Shown here: positions 13,601 through 40,214 of the stretch, one piece after another
Layout of the letters: the number at the start of each line of letters is the position of its first letter
How positions within the stretch are numbered: position 1 is the first letter of the stretch
Assembly: GCF_030265065.1 (NCBI RefSeq)
Contig: NC_080412.1
Span: forward strand, 27,828,501 to 27,892,500
Direction: 5' to 3'
Length of the DNA stretch: 64,000 nt
DNA from: Corythoichthys intestinalis
Taxonomy: Eukaryota; Chordata; Actinopteri; Syngnathiformes; Syngnathidae
The notes under the pieces: model-generated
What the model was told of the DNA's origin: nothing
What the model saw: only the letters and a program-made list of their open reading frames with translations
Databases searched by the model: none
Made by a program: the position numbers and the translations under genes

Positions 13601-16600
13601 CAGTGGTATGAAAAAGTATCTGAACCTTTTGGAATTTCTCACATTTCTGCATAAAATCACAGTCAAATGTGATCTGATCTTTGTCAAAATCACACAGATA
13701 AAAAAACAGCATCTTCTTTAACTAAAACCTCCCATACATTTATAGGTTTTCATATTTTAATGAGGATAGGATGAAAACAATGACAGAAAGGGGAAAAATA
13801 ACCGCGACGCTTTCCAGGGCACGGGCGAATCCGTTCCAGGGCGCCCTGCCCTTCACCAAGAAAAGAGAACTCTCCACGGGGCGCCTGCCGGCTTCTCCGG
13901 GATCGCTCCTGTCGCCGCACGGAATAAGTGAACCATAACTTTTAACATTTTGTGCCCCCCTTTGGCAACAATAACTTCAATCAGACGCTTCCTGTAGCTG
14001 TTAGCTGCAGATCAGTCTGACACATCGATCAGGACTTATCTTGGCCCATTCTTCTCGACAAAACTGCTGCAGTTGAGTCAGATTCCTGGGATATCTGGCA
14101 TGTCTTTAGGTCATGCCACAGCATCTCAATGGGGTTCAAGTCTGGACTTTGACTTGGCCACTCCAGAACGTTTATTTTGTTCTTCCAAAACCACTCTGAA
14201 GTTGATTTACTTCTGTGTTTTGGATCATTGTCTTGTTGCAGCATCCATCCTCGTTTTAGCTTCAACTGTTTGACAGCCTCAGGTTTTCCTGCAAAACATC
14301 CTGATAAACTTTTGAATTCATTCTTCCATTAATGATTGCAAGTTGTCCAGGCCCTGAGGCAGCAAAACAGCCCCAAATCATGATGTTCCCTCCACCATGC
14401 TTCACGGTGGGTATGGTAAATGGTGTTATACTTATATAGCGCTTTTCCACCTTTCAAGGCGCTCAAAGTGCTTTACACTATCTCGCCATCCACCTACTGG
14501 TGACACAGCACCAGGAGCAACGTGGTGAGTTGTTGATGTTGGTAAGCTGTTCCATTTTTCCTCCACACATGACATTGTGTGTTACTCCCGACAATTCAAC
14601 TTTGGTTTCATGAGTACACAACATATTTTGCCAAAACTCCTGTGGAGTGTCCAAGTGCCTTTTTACGAACATTAAACAAGCAACAATGTTTTTAAGACAG
14701 CAGTGGCTTTCTCCGTGGAGTCCTCCCATGAACACCGTTCCTGGCCATAGTTTTAAATATAGTTGATGTGTGCACAGAGATATTGGACTGTGCCAGTGAT
14801 TTCTGTAAGCCTTTAGCAGACACTCTAGGGTTCTTTTTTACCTCTCTGAGGATTCTGCGCTGAATTCTTGGCGTCATCTTTGGTGGACAGCCACTCCTTG
14901 GGAGAGAAGCAACAGTGCCAAACTCTCTCCATTTGTAGACAACGTCTTTGACTGTCAATTAATAAACATCCAGACTTTTCTAGATGGTTTTGTATCATTT
15001 CCCAGCTTTATACAAATCAACAATACTTGATCGCAGGTCTTCAGACAGCTCTTTTGACCGAGCCAAGACGCACATCAGACAATGCTTGTCATCAAGACAA
15101 TTCTTACCAGGTGTTTTATAGAGGGCAGGGCAGCTTTAAAGCACTCATCAGTGATTGGGCACACACCTAACTTGAATTGTTTGATAAAAGTTGGTTTCAA
15201 TTGCTCTTTAAGTGTCCTTAGACAGAGGGTTCACTGACTTATTTTTCCTCCTTCGGTCATTGTTTGCATGCTATCCTCATTAAAATATGAAAATCTATAA
15301 ATGTTTGGGTGGTTTTAGTTAAAGCAGACATTGTTTTTACATATGTGAGATTTTGACAAAGATAAAATCACATTTGACGGTGATTTTATGCAGAAATGTG
15401 AGAAATTCCAAAAGTTTCAGATACTTTTCCATTCCACTGTAATTATATCGTGGAAAAATTGTGAATGACTTGAAGTTTGAAGGTAAAATATTGAAATGTC
15501 TTAAGTATGGAAACAAATTGTAAACATTTAGAGATTTGATCGGATGAGACAACTCTGCCATTCTCGCAGTCGGCGTGATGTCACGATGACATCAGCTCGC
15601 ATAGCAACGTGTCGCCATTTTGAGAGGGGGGCACGCACAGGTAAACATCCGTAGACGAATGTCTGAAATTCATATATTTCAGCTGTGTTTTGCGTCTTTT
15701 TTTCATAAAAACGTCTTAAACGTGACATATTATTATTACGGGTCACTGCTGACAGACGCGAGGAGGCGATCAAACTTAAAATTAGTGTGTATTGGCCTGC
15801 AAATCTGCCCATACAAAGTCGCAGCTGATAGCTGGATAAACAATCCGAAGGAATTGCCTGCAGTGGAGTTCGGAAACATCTACAACTACCTCATAAAGTC
15901 ACCCAGTAAGTTGACCTTTATCAATTACGTGGATTATGTACTGTGTGGAAGTAGGAAAACTGGTAGTAAATACGGAGTGATTATTTCTGCCGTAACCAGT
16001 AATTCGCCTCCAAGCATTATTTAGCCGTGAACACGTCACAGCAAAATAACCAATTCACACCAAGCCAATAATATACTGACTGACCGATCATAGTAGTTCA
16101 CGGCAAAAGAAAAATAACGCTTTGCGAGTTGTCGGTTACGGTAATAATAACCACTGCCTAGTCTATTGAATCCTAGCAGCTAATTGGGGTAAAAAAAAAA
16201 AAAAAAAAATCGATTAAAGTTTACTCACCAGTAATAAAATGTCAGCTGCAAACGTAAATGTGCCTGGATTTAGGTTCCCACTGGCGAGAATGGTCAACGG
16301 AACCATCATCTTTTCCTGTTCCTCGATTGATTGCTTTCAGCCATTTGCTTGTCCTTTTCTTCTCACGAGGAAGAATGAAGAACTTCAAATGCGGCTCCGA
16401 ACTCTTCCTTGTGTTACACCCCGCAACACGGGAACTTTTAGTCATTCCGACGGGAAAAAAAAGACCGCAAATAAGACAAAAGTTCAACGCGTTTGTACTA
16501 CAATGCACGACAGAGCAATTGTTTGTGACTCGTGTTTTGCCCCCATTTCAATATGGCGACGCTCTGTTGTGGCTGGTGACGTCATTAACGCCCGGACGTC

Positions 16601-17053
16601 CGACTGCGAGAATAATGATGGATCAGTTGAGTGAACTGCGAACTCACTGGCAGCCATTGATGGCGGCAGACGTCTAATCCATTTGAACTAGTTGGACGTC
16701 TATTGCTGTCAATGGCACTGAAACATCATCAATCGTTGCTATGAAATCTAACATTTTTGGTCCGATAAATTTGATATTCTGGATTAGACGTTCCTCACCA
16801 ATGGCAGCCAATGAGTTAGTTCGTTCATTGGGTGCATATTTTTCCATGGAAAACGTGGAATTGAGGGAAAAGTAATTATGTCCTGAACGGGCTCGGCATG
16901 TTCAGTCATCGCAAATGGAGTTCTCTTGCCTATTTTGGAGGGCGGAGCTCCATCCTGAGCGGTGGCTGCCGAGGAAAGGACCACTAGAGCAGTCAGCAGG
17001 AAACTGAAGCCGCCGCAGGCATCTCCGTCAGTGGACCACGGTGGACGCCGCAT
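4660..17053 (-). CDS. pcyox1l: Prenylcysteine oxidase 1-like, 7 exons, 506 aa
   Basis: Coding exons in transcript order: 17053-16930, 13460-13254, 13196-13022, 11316-11105, 11030-10890, 5412-5007, 4915-4660 (1521 nt with stop). Exon 1 encodes a hydrophobic N-terminus ([17 protein letters not shown]) that looks like a signal peptide. Residues 41-50, [10 protein letters not shown], are the FAD-binding GxGxxG Rossmann motif, followed by [13 protein letters not shown]. The protein ends [10 protein letters not shown]. Segments such as [24 protein letters not shown] and QLKTLFRSYYSVQ match PCYOX1L better than PCYOX1, and synteny agrees. The family oxidises prenylcysteine with FAD and O2 in lysosomes or lipoproteins. 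The activity of the -like paralogue is less settled. Intron 1 has a GC donor (G|GCAAGAG at 16930/16929) joined to a TTTAG acceptor. The introns hold several transposons. Confidence 0.93.
5795..8062. mobile_element. Probable hAT-type element in pcyox1l intron 5, with a nested MITE
   Basis: The ends TTAGTGCTTCAACAATTAAT and (reverse complement) TTAGGACTGCAGCTATCGAT resemble each other and a common fish hAT terminus with ATTAATCGATTA sub-termini. The flanks GTCAGCTT and GTCAGTTA are an imperfect 8-bp duplication. A TAGGGCTGTCAAA MITE sits inside at 6055-7239. No transposase is recognised. An A-run lies at about 7807-7826. Confidence 0.45.
6055..7239 (+). mobile_element. hAT-type MITE, family TAGGGCTGTCAAA, copy 2
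   Basis: Termini TAGGGATGTCAAA and TTTGACAGCCCTA are flanked by GTTTTGAT and GTTTTTAT (7 of 8 bases match). The copy is longer than the one at 11817, with an internal GC-richer part at 6130-6800 that other copies partly share. Confidence 0.75.
8406..8617 (+). mobile_element. Possible solo LTR fossil, family unknown
   Basis: A roughly 210-bp stretch begins TGTAATGTCC and ends GGGCATTACA, giving short inverted ends of the TG...CA type. It has an ATTAAAG signal toward its right end. No clear target duplication or internal region is seen, so it is only a candidate and appears to be an old, broken remnant. Confidence 0.25.
9269..10278. mobile_element. Internally deleted hAT element with BED zinc-finger remnant
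   Basis: The element starts CAGTGTTGGGCACGTTACTT and ends with its inverted counterpart ...GTTACTCCCAACACTG. It is flanked by perfect 8-bp CTTATTAA (9261-9268 and 10279-10286). On the minus strand at 9493-9765 a frame reads ...[18 protein letters not shown]...NLLEHL, which looks like a BED-type zinc finger of a hAT transposase start. The catalytic part is absent, so the copy is non-autonomous. Confidence 0.85.
10287..10889. other. pcyox1l intron sequence without a recognised element
   Basis: Part of the intron between exons 5 and 6. It contains an A-rich tract at 10586-10619. No gene, RNA or element with clear ends is seen. Confidence 0.4.
11372..13000. repeat. Unclassified inverted-terminus element split by a MITE
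   Basis: The ends TATGGCGGAAAACAC (about 11372) and GTGTTTTCCGCCATAT (about 12980-12995) are inverted repeats. The interior matches 2770-3690 in two blocks, with block A in the opposite orientation. A TAGGGCTGTCAAA MITE is inserted at 11817-12464. The right end touches pcyox1l exon 3 (its donor is at 13021). No coding capacity is seen. Confidence 0.55.
11817..12464 (+). mobile_element. hAT-type MITE, family TAGGGCTGTCAAA, copy 3
   Basis: Termini TGGGGCTGTCAAA and TTTGACAGCCCTA lie between perfect 8-bp copies of ATATTTAC (11809-11816 and 12465-12472). This clean duplication best supports hAT-type transposition for the family. It sits inside the repeat at 11372-13000. Confidence 0.85.
13801..13922 (-). 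pseudogene. 28S rRNA fragment (antisense) inside a Tc1 element
   Basis: The minus strand reads as a stretch of vertebrate 28S rRNA: ...GGAGCGATCCCGGAGAAGCC..., then GTGGAGAGTTCTCTTTTCTT, GTGAAGGGCAGGGCGCCCTG and CCTGGAAAGCGTCGCGGT. It is about 120 bp long and very GC-rich in AT-rich surroundings. The sister Tc1 copy at 58463 has no such segment at the matching point. AATA stands at both junctions, a possible short target duplication. It is a dead fragment, not an rRNA gene. Confidence 0.8.
14415..14527. repeat. Short repeat insert within the Tc1 element
   Basis: Sequence with TATAGCGCTTTTCCACC, TTCAAGGCGCTCAAAGTGCT and TTACACTATCTCGCCATCC interrupts the Tc1 transposase region where the copy at 58463 is continuous. 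It resembles a fragment of a repeat very common in teleost genomes. The boundaries are approximate. Confidence 0.5.
15560..16613. mobile_element. Two-gene THAP/YqaJ transposon remnant (ISL2EU-like), family B
   Basis: TIRs of about 80 bp start ATTCTCGCAGTCGG at both ends and share a TGTCGCCATTTTGAGA-like inner part. At the left, the plus strand encodes [18 protein letters not shown] (about 15850-15905), typical of the N-terminal part of fish SAP/SWIM/YqaJ-nuclease proteins. At the right, the minus strand (16508-16242) reads [31 protein letters not shown] and [14 protein letters not shown], a THAP-domain exon. The two exons point inward (convergent), and the middle is gone. Assignment to ISL2EU is from memory of that superfamily. 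A P- or Kolobok-type THAP element is the alternative. Confidence 0.65.
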
Positions 17054-17200
17054 AATTGCTGCCTCGGGCCGGCGAGGAGACGCAGATACTGGACAGACGC
17101 GAGCGAACGTTCCCTTTCCTCGTTAGCTGACAAAGACGAAGCGATCGATTGATCGAGCCTCATGCAAGTACATCACGTGACAGGAATGTGGTCAACTATG
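17054..17200 (-). promoter_or_regulatory. pcyox1l: pcyox1l promoter region
   Basis: GC- and CpG-rich DNA lies immediately upstream of the start codon (GGACAGACGCGAGCGAACG and similar). A CACGTGA E-box is at about 17174-17180. No TATA box is obvious. The transcription start was not located. Confidence 0.4.
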
Positions 17201-17279
17201 GCCCAATCACACAAGTATTACGTCACAATTTAATGACATTGCTGTATTGCTGTACGCTTGATGTGTTTTATGTACTAGT

Positions 17280-19471
17280 CCTTCTAAAAAAATTAGCATA
17301 TTGTAATAAAGTTCATTATTTTCTGTAATGTACTGATAAACATTAGACTTTATATTTTTTAGATTCATTACACACAACTGTAGTAATTCAAGCCTTTTAT
17401 TGTTTTAATATTGATGATTTTGGCAAAAAAAAAAGAAAAACCAAAAATCCGTATCTCAAAAAATTTGCATATTTCATCCAACCAATACAAAAAAAAAAAT
17501 GTTTTTTGAAATACAAAAAAAGTCAACCTTAAATTAATCTTATCAGCTATGCACTCAATACTTGGTCGGGAATCCTTTTGCACAAATGACTGCTTCATTG
17601 CGCCGTGGCATGAAGGCAATCAGCCTGTGGCACTGCTGAGGTGTTATGGAGGCCCAGGATGCTTCGATAGCGGCCTTAAGCTCATCCACAGTGTTGGATC
17701 TGGTGTCTCTCAACTTCCTCTTCAAGATATCCCACAGATTCTCTATGGGGTTCAGGTCAGGAGAGTTGGCAGGCCAATTGAGAACAGTAATGCCATGGTC
17801 AGTAAACCATTCACCAGTGGTTTTGGCACTGTGAGCAGGTGCCTGGTCGTGCTGAAAAATGAAACCTTCATCTCCATAAAGCTTTTCAGCAGATGGAAGC
17901 ATGAAGTGCTCCAAAATGTCCTGATAGCTAGCTGCATTGACCCTGCCCTTGATCAAACACAGTAGACCAACACCAGCAGCTGACAAGGCACCCCAAGCCA
18001 TCACTGACTGGGGGTACTTGTCACTGGACTTCAGGCATTTTGGAATTTCCTTCTCCCCAGTCTTCCTCCAAACTGGCACCTTGATTTCCGAATGACATGC
18101 AAAATTTGCTTTAATCTGAAAAAAGTACTTTGGACCACTGAGTAACAGTCCAGCGCTACTTCTCTGTAGCCCAGGTCAGGCGCTTCTGCCGCAGTTTCAG
18201 GTTCAAAAGTGGCTTGACCTGGGGAATGTGGCACCTGTAGCCCATTTCCTGCACACACCTGCGGACGGTGGCTCTGGGTGTTTCTACTCCAGACTCAGTC
18301 CACTGTTTCTGCAGATCTCCACAATCTTTCTCAGGGTGCGGCCACCTCTTCTGGTTGTGCAGCATTTCCTGCCACACTTTTTCCTTCCCACTGAGGTGCC
18401 TTGATACAGCACCCTGGGAACAGCCTATTCGCTCAGAAATTTCTTTGTGTCTTAGCCTCTTGCTTGAGGGTGTCAATGATGGCCTTCTGGACAGCAGTCA
18501 GGTCGGCAGTCTTGCCCATGATTGCGGTTTTGAGTAATGAACCAGGCTGGGAGTTTTTAAAAGCCTCATGAATCTTTTGCAGGGGTTTTGAGTTAATTCG
18601 TTGATTCAGATTATTAGGTTAGTAGCTTTTTTAGAGTACCTTTTCATGATATGCTAATTTTCTGAGATAGTCAAGAAAAACCAAAAATCCATTTTTTGTC
18701 AAAATCATCAATAGTAAAACAATAAAACGCTTGAACTACCGTATTGGCCCGAATATAAGACGGTGTTTTTTGCAATGAAATAAGACTGAAAAAGAGGAGG
18801 TAGTCTTATATTTGCGGTCTAGACATTATACCCATTCACGGCGCTAGATGGCGCGTGTGAAGCGATGTTCTGTCATGACAGATCTCAGCTACTCCCCATT
18901 CACGACGCTAGATGGCGCCAGATATAATTGAAGCGATGTTGTCATGACAGATCTCAGCTACTCTCAAGTTTAACCAGTTTGCATAATTTTATTGCAGTGT
19001 TTTTCCTTATTCAGATTTTTTTCAAGACTAGTTACAGTTAGACTTCACTTTGATGGTTAATGCAGTTATTGCAATTTTGTTGTTTTATCACAAGATTGGT
19101 TTATTTACATTTCAAAAACCCGAAGCCATTCATTTACGAATGTGCAATTTAATTTACATATTTAAATATTCAGATATTATGATTTGAATGAGGCAAAATA
19201 ACATGCTTTTTCTCTCAAATATATTATAATCATTTGTTTCGGATGTACTGTAATTATGTTCTGTATAAAAATTAATTTCGTGTTCAAAAAGTCTTTTCAA
19301 ACTTGAGTCTTGAAAAAGAGGGGGTCGTCTTATAATCAGGGCCGTCTTATATTCGGGCCAATACGGTACTTCAGTTGTGTGTAATGAATCTAAAATATAT
19401 GAAAGTGTAATGTTTATCAGTACATTACAGAAAATAATGAACTTTATCACAATATGCTAATTTTTTGAAAA
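17280..19471 (-). mobile_element. Tc1-like transposon with long open transposase stretch and nested MITE
   Basis: The inverted ends share AAAAAATTAGCATATTGT and a GTTCATTATTTTCTGTAATG sub-terminus. A minus-strand frame at 18079-17555 gives a 174-aa C-terminal transposase piece: [51 protein letters not shown]. Residues D (FQHD) and the ENLW motif fit the DD34E catalytic core. The N-terminal helix-turn-helix part lies in another frame at about 18476-18156 (KRLRHKEISERIGCSQGAVS), so the gene is frameshifted. The family differs from 13601 and 53891. A MITE at 18739-19366 interrupts the end near the 5' TIR. Confidence 0.9.
18739..19366. mobile_element. TA-inserting MITE, family CCGTATTGGCCCGAATA, copy 1
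   Basis: It starts CCGTATTGGCCCGAATATAA and ends with the inverse ...TTCGGGCCAATACGG. It sits at a duplicated TA inside the Tc1 element at 17280. It carries a 64-bp tandem duplication (from 18831 and 18895) that the copy at 44161 lacks. The TA target suggests Tc1/mariner-type mobilisation. Confidence 0.8.
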
Positions 19472-20759
19472 GTAACAGTATTTTATTCGCCACCCAAACT
19501 TTAAATAAACCATATATAATTAAAATGTTAGAATTCGGCATGTTCACACGGTCTTGTAACTCCCTCACACACATTTGCATATTTACATTTTCATACTTTT
19601 TAAAATTAGCCATTTACTTCGGCTTTTATTTTTGCAGTATCATTTTGAATTTTCCATTGTTATTGTTAATTTATATTTTCACTACATTGGCAATTAATTG
19701 GTCCTGTTATAACTTGTTACCTAGTTTATCATTTCATCATTTTCCCCCACATTTAGTTCTAGTCATTCTCTATTTTGACATGCTTTTACTTTTCTAATTT
19801 TTCTGTCATACGGTTTTCATTTGATCAACATGCCTTTGGTTAATTTCTTTTATAGACCTTATTTATAAATTATGCTTCCATTCCAACTTGATTGGAATTG
19901 TGGTTTGTATGTACGTATCGAAAATTTAGTCATTTTTCATTTTACTCAGTGACCCTTCATATTGTGTTTGTGCTCAAGAAGCTTTGATGGAGGTTGAAAA
20001 AGACAAGAAGTTGCATTTATTAGAACGTGGAGACAAAATTGGGGAACATTCCAGACGGTGGCGGTGCTGTAAGGCTTGGGCTCGCTTCCAACACACTTGT
20101 ACTCACTCGCACATACACGCACACGCTGAAGATGATTTACATGAACTATCATACACTAGTGGCTGCAGACTGGCGCAGCCTCTTCATCCCTCAAGGCAGA
20201 GGTGAAGGGTCAAAGGCGACCTGGTGTCCGCAGGAGGGGGGTGCGCTGTCTCTCCACGGACAAGCTCCCAGTACTGTTGCGAAATTCTGGGAATTTGGAA
20301 ACTTTCCATGGGAACTTTCAGGGATAAAATATTGAAGGTCGTCGCCTATTATGGAACTAAAATGCAGCTGAGTATAACGCTTAACTACAGCAAGCAGATT
20401 TCATGCAAGTCTAGTGATACAGACTTACCAGCTTTTACAGCGCGATTGATCACTTGGATTATTTTATTTTGCACTGTGCCGCAAAATAAAATAACACTTG
20501 AGATTTGCTCTCAAAAGAGCCATCAATTTTGCATGGCCATCTGCTTATAACAAAATGAAACCATTTCATTTAGTTCCACCAAATTCCCATGGAAAGCAAA
20601 TTTCCCAAATTCCTACCCGAATTTGAAAATTGACTGGAAACCTACGACCCCTTTTCAAACCTGAGCACCCAGCGCGGGGGCGGCCCGACGGCGGCTGGCC
20701 ATTGGGTCAGAGGGCACGCCGATAGGGTGAAGGAAGGGGGGAGGGGAACGCCCGTAGGG
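19472..20759 (-). other. tcerg1: 3' flank and likely 3'UTR of tcerg1
   Basis: No other gene is seen. Minus-strand AATAAA occurs at 20463-20468, about 290 nt after the tcerg1 stop, and would serve as a poly(A) signal. The rest is AT-rich unique-looking DNA between pcyox1l and tcerg1. Confidence 0.45.
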
Positions 20760-38413
<17,654 letters not shown>

Positions 38414-38766
38414 TACAGGAAAATGGTAGGAGCCTCTTCCTGGAAACGCCCTCAAATCAATTCACCAATTTCCATTCGACGGGTTGCACTGTCAATCGCA
38501 TTCCATGTGTGTGCTGATTGGACGACGACCTTCGTCCAGGGCGGGGCTTGACATTAAATTGTTACGTTACTTCCAATGGATCACGATGTCTTTGTTCGGT
38601 CACAATGCAGGCCGCGAGCTCATTGGTCAATTCGTCCCATTCCCGCACATTTTAGTGTTCTCTCCTGGAAGTACGGTCATTGTATTCAAGTACAATTACT
38701 TGAATTCGATTGCTTGTCAATTTCTTTCCAATAAATCGGATGAAACATTTTTACAATTTCCATCCC
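38414..38766 (-). promoter_or_regulatory. tcerg1: tcerg1 promoter and 5'UTR region
   Basis: Only about 350 bp separates the tcerg1 start codon from the likely clint1 poly(A) signal. The stretch has several inverted CCAAT boxes (ATTGG/CCAAT near 38519 and 38622) and GGCGGGGCTTG (Sp1-like) near 38540. No TATA box is apparent. Confidence 0.5.
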
Positions 38767-38772
38767 TTTATT
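38767..38772 (-). terminator. clint1: Candidate clint1 poly(A) signal AATAAA
   Basis: Minus-strand AATAAA is followed by AT-rich then T/G-containing sequence. It would give a clint1 3'UTR of about 1.45 kb, ending just upstream of the tcerg1 promoter. Confidence 0.4.
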
Positions 38773-40214
38773 GAAAACAGGACATTCTTTTCGACTAACA
38801 GTACAGAATATGCACAAATTTTTGATTCTGTGAAGAGTTTCGTTTGTAACAGCGTCAGAAATTCGGCAAAAATTTAAATCATGGTTTTCTAAATTGTTTG
38901 CAAATGTCTCTTTGCTTCACACAAAAATAATGTTTGCTTTCATGGAGATGGCAGAAATTAGAGCATTTTACTGTCGAGAGGCTGAAAATCTGACAATTTA
39001 GATAAGTGAAGCTTTTTTTTCTTACATTGTGTAGTCATTCGCACAAGGTGGGAAAAAAGTAACATGACGATTTGAGAAAGGATGGGGGGGGGGGGGAGTG
39101 AAAAGCCTTTAAAAAAAAAAAACATTACCTGAAAAATGCATTTAAATACAGTAACAAAGCATTTGTACTTGCAGTACCAGTGCAGTCAAAATGATGGACT
39201 CATTTGTCATAATTTCACTGAATGTCCAGTCAAGTACACAATTGAAACAACCAGGCTGTAGTACCGAAAAAGGAACACAAATATGAACGTCATCAATACT
39301 GCAGCAGCGCTCCGCATATGAAGACAAGTCAAGTAAATATTAAACTAAAATCTAAAGTGTCCTTCTGAGAGTAACAAAATAAAGATTTGGTCATTTGGAG
39401 CACACAAACGGCTCGGCTTAACTGTGTGTGCACGCCTCAAACAAGGTAAACCCACTCACACACACACATTTACACGGAATCAATCACACTCAAACCTATA
39501 CACGTTGTCATTCACATGCAGTCACACTTACTTCAGTCACTCACAAATGTTCAGCTCGGCTCTCACAAGCATGCGAGTCCATCGCTACGAGATGATTGAA
39601 GTTACCACTTTCCAGGACATGATGTAATTTCCAGGGATTCGGATCGACCGCGCACTTCTGTCGTTTGAAAAAAGGCAGGACAGACGAAAGCGGGCATTGG
39701 AAAACAAAGATATTCATCAAATCGTTTGTCCTGATGAGGTTAAAACACACTCACAAAAAGTTTGTGATATTGACGTCAACAGAAGCCAGTGATTCTCAAA
39801 GTGTGGAACATGCGAAAAAAAAGCACGGAAATATTCAGCAGTCCGATATTCAAAAGTCAAATGTCACCCCCAAGTGTAAGATCACAAACTCTTTGTGAGT
39901 CAACCATTTGATTGAAGATCAACATCCTTTTAATTTTTGGGGAATGGCTCATCATTCAAGATTATTTTAGGTTCAATATTTTCATTCAATCTACTGTAAT
40001 TATAATGGGCAACAAATATTAACGGATTTTCACCATTGGCAGTTGGGAGCGGCCAATAACAAGTTGACTGTATAGGAAAGACGAGTGCTTGGGTCCTCAT
40101 AAAATGTAAGAATTCCAGTCCGTTGCATGCACGTGTCGCCCTAACTCACCTAACTTCAAAACACACATACACACCCACCCACGCACCCCCACACACCTAC
40201 TCATACACACTTGC
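38773..40214 (-). other. clint1: Likely clint1 3'UTR
   Basis: This 1.4-kb stretch after the clint1 stop lacks the transposon ends that mark the surrounding DNA. It has CA-rich microsatellite patches near 39460-39545 and 40140-40205 and a G-run at 39086-39096. No separate gene is seen. The assignment as UTR is by position. Confidence 0.45.

Larger units (their letters stand above)
13601..15439 (-). mobile_element. Tc1-like transposon, decayed, with two foreign inserts
   Basis: The TIRs start CAGTGGTATGAAAAAGTATC at the left and end in ...TTCCACTG at the right, with TA on both sides. Transposase pieces on the minus strand include a helix-turn-helix part near 14958-14700 ([17 protein letters not shown]), [19 protein letters not shown] near 14390-14320, and a DDE part near 14240-14120 ([31 protein letters not shown]). 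The frame is broken in several places. The element is the same family as 58463-60034. Comparison with that copy shows inserts at 13801-13922 (28S rRNA fragment) and about 14415-14527. Confidence 0.9.

Noticed and set aside
13801-13922. A functional rRNA or other noncoding RNA gene
   Set aside because: Only about 120 bp of 28S is present, inside a Tc1 element, with no flanking rDNA.
16242-16508. THAP exon as part of a host gene inside pcyox1l intron 1
   Set aside because: It is bounded by inverted repeats of about 80 bp and accompanied by a YqaJ-type exon at the other end, so a transposon remnant explains it better.
4660-17053. Calling the gene pcyox1 rather than pcyox1l
   Set aside because: Segments such as DWYLL...[24 protein letters not shown] and KTLFRSYYSVQ follow PCYOX1L. 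The neighbours are also from the human 5q32 region where PCYOX1L lies.
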